The translations under genes were made by a program, and so were the position numbers. The notes under the pieces were generated by a model. It did not search any database. It was given only the letters and a program-made list of their open reading frames with translations, and was not told where the DNA came from. From the NCBI RefSeq assembly GCF_010119935.1, contig NZ_CP048209.1:6422001-6486000 (forward strand): 64,000 nt of DNA, in the 5' to 3' direction. Below, piece by piece: positions 62,681 through 64,000 of the stretch. The stretch comes from Paenibacillus lycopersici (lineage in GTDB: Bacteria; Bacillota; Bacilli; Paenibacillales; Paenibacillaceae). The first letter of the stretch is position 1; the number at the start of each line of letters is the position of its first letter.

Positions 62681-63892
62681 CTAGTCTAGTATGCCGGAGG
62701 CCGTCTCGAGCTTCGTGCCGGTATAGTAATGCGCCAGGATTTCCCGCGCCGTTGCGCCGTTCTCGGCCATGCCGTCCGCGCCCCACTGGCTCATGCCGAC
62801 GCCGTGCCCGTAGCCTTTCGTCGCGAACGTCACCTCGTTCCCGTCGATCGACCACGTGAAATCGGAGGATGCGAGAGACAGCCTCTCGCGAATCTCCCTG
62901 CCGGTGAAAGTTTCGCCGCCGACCCGAACCGCCTTCACCCGGTCGCCCGCCGTCGTATCGAGCACGCGCATGCCGCGGACCTCGGCCGTCTTCACGCCAA
63001 GCTTCTTTCCGACATCCTTCAGCTTCAGCGTGACCTGCTCTTCGTACCTCGGCGAGAGCGTCTTGTCCCACGGACTCGCCACGCTGCGCAGATAAGGCAG
63101 GTCGACGTTCCAATAGTCGGAGGCGTTCTCCGTGTAGCCGTTGCTCGTCGAGAAGAAGGAAGCCTGAATCGGCTCGCCCTCATACGTGACGATCAGCCCT
63201 TTGGTCGCTTCGACCGCCTCGTTCAGCTTCTGCAGCTTCACTTCCTTCTCCGCGCCGCTCCAGCGGTCGAGAAGCTCGCCAAGCGGCACGTATGCCTGCG
63301 TCATGACCGTATCGTCCACGTCGGCGCCCTTCGCCTTCTCGCTCTCCGTCAGGCCGGTCTGATCGCCCGTCAGCAGCCGCCGGTAAATGAACGTTCTCGC
63401 CGCGATCGCTTGCGCCTTCAGCGCCTCCGGCTCGAAATCGACCGGCATTTCCCCGGCCAGCACGCCGCGCACGTACAGCTCGATCGGCAGCTTCTCGATG
63501 CGCTTCTTCTCCGTCAAATAGACGGACACCCGCAGGCGGTCATACGCGCTGACTGCCTGCTCCCGCTTGTCCGCCGCGGAGCCCGAGGCGGCCTGCACGC
63601 CGTCGTTCGCCGCGTCTTTCCCTGCCGCTTCTCCCGTCTCTGCGGCATCCGCGCCGTTAACGGCCTTTCGGGGCAATTCCATATTATCCGCCTCGGCAGG
63701 AGCCGATTCCGATTGCATGACGGCCCCGTTCGCGGCCGGTCCCTTCGCCTCCGGCCTCTCCGGCTTCATCATATACACGGCTCCCTTCACAAGAAGCACG
63801 AGCAGCAGTCCCCACACAAACCCGAGCCACCAGCCCCTTGACCATAACCGGCGGCGATACGAACGTCCTACCTTCCATCTCGCTCGCTTCAT
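62681..63892 (-). CDS. spoIID: Stage II sporulation protein D (SpoIID)
   Basis: A 403-residue membrane-anchored lytic transglycosylase of the mother cell. After an Arg-rich start and one membrane segment (LGFVWGLLLVLLVKGAVYMM) comes a Pro/Ala/Glu-rich linker (about 45-110), longer than in Bacillus. The SpoIID domain follows: LRVSVYLTEKKRIEKLPIEL, the catalytic Glu in LAGEMPVDFEPEALKAQAIA, ASFFSTSNGYTENA and GYGHGVGMSQWGADGMAENG. It thins septal peptidoglycan with SpoIIM and SpoIIP for engulfment. AAGGAG lies 6 bases before the ATG. Confidence 0.95.
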   Translation of the reverse strand: MKRARWKVGRSYRRRLWSRGWWLGFVWGLLLVLLVKGAVYMMKPERPEAKGPAANGAVMQSESAPAEADNMELPRKAVNGADAAETGEAAGKDAANDGVQAASGSAADKREQAVSAYDRLRVSVYLTEKKRIEKLPIELYVRGVLAGEMPVDFEPEALKAQAIAARTFIYRRLLTGDQTGLTESEKAKGADVDDTVMTQAYVPLGELLDRWSGAEKEVKLQKLNEAVEATKGLIVTYEGEPIQASFFSTSNGYTENASDYWNVDLPYLRSVASPWDKTLSPRYEEQVTLKLKDVGKKLGVKTAEVRGMRVLDTTAGDRVKAVRVGGETFTGREIRERLSLASSDFTWSIDGNEVTFATKGYGHGVGMSQWGADGMAENGATAREILAHYYTGTKLETASGILD

Positions 63893-64000
63893 GCGCGACT
63901 CCTTTCACTGCCGTGGTATTCGGATCTTCGATTCTCTGTTTCGGACTTGACCCTATGACAGTCTATGAATCGAAAAGATAGGATAGTACCGGGAATCAGG

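Overview
The window is a chromosomal segment of an endospore-forming, flagellated, S-layer-carrying Firmicute, most likely a member of the Paenibacillaceae (Paenibacillus, Cohnella or a close relative). Reasons: spoIIID-mbl-flhO-flhP and spoIIQ/spoIID are present; the comF-yvyF-flgM-flgN-flgK-flgL-yviE-fliW-csrA-hag order of Bacillus is kept; an alpha/beta SASP gene is present; several large SLH-domain surface proteins sit close to tagO and csaB. Almost every gene is on the minus strand, so transcription runs from high to low coordinates. The one clear plus-strand gene is a Big_2 repeat protein at 55.5-57.7 kb. No tRNA, rRNA, insertion sequence, prophage or CRISPR array was seen.

Layout by position. 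0-9.6 kb: a candidate flagellin-glycosylation block with a PLP-fold aminotransferase-like gene cut by the window edge, LegC-type aminotransferase, LegB-type dehydratase and three tandem Maf (motility accessory factor) paralogs. 9.7-19.7 kb: late flagellar genes (fliT-like, fliS, fliD, flaG, two nearly identical flagellins, csrA, fliW, yviE, flgL, flgK, flgN, flgM, yvyF). Four SigD-type promoters can be read directly, and both flagellin leaders carry a perfect CsrA hairpin site. 19.9-23.1 kb: comFC and a comFA greatly enlarged by low-complexity insertions. 23.1-26.4 kb: a small GT2-like protein with a Gln/Gly-rich insert, then degU and degS.

26.5-47.1 kb: secreted and surface proteins (phosphodiester glycosidase, two very large SLH-anchored proteins, an S-layer-like protein with N-terminal SLH domains, an unrecognised 978-residue repeat protein), interrupted by metK with an unusual leader, an alpha/beta SASP gene and a small membrane-anchored hypothetical. 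47.3-55.1 kb: envelope polymer and lipid genes (tagO, csaB, a DUF5693 membrane protein, phosphoglucomutase, fabZ, a CDP-alcohol phosphatidyltransferase). 55.5-57.7 kb: the plus-strand Big_2 protein. 57.9-63.9 kb: an EpuA-family small membrane protein, flhP, flhO, mbl, spoIIID, a SpoIIQ-like protein and spoIID.

How the genes fit together. LegB/LegC are expected to make a nonulosonic-acid precursor, Maf proteins to attach the sugar to flagellin, FliS/FliT/FlgN to chaperone the exported subunits, FlgM/SigD and CsrA/FliW to time flagellin synthesis, and DegS/DegU to set the motile state. TagO and CsaB should start and pyruvylate the secondary wall polymer that holds the SLH proteins. Starts were chosen from Shine-Dalgarno position, so several genes are shorter than their longest open frame. 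All functional calls come from sequence reading without database searches.
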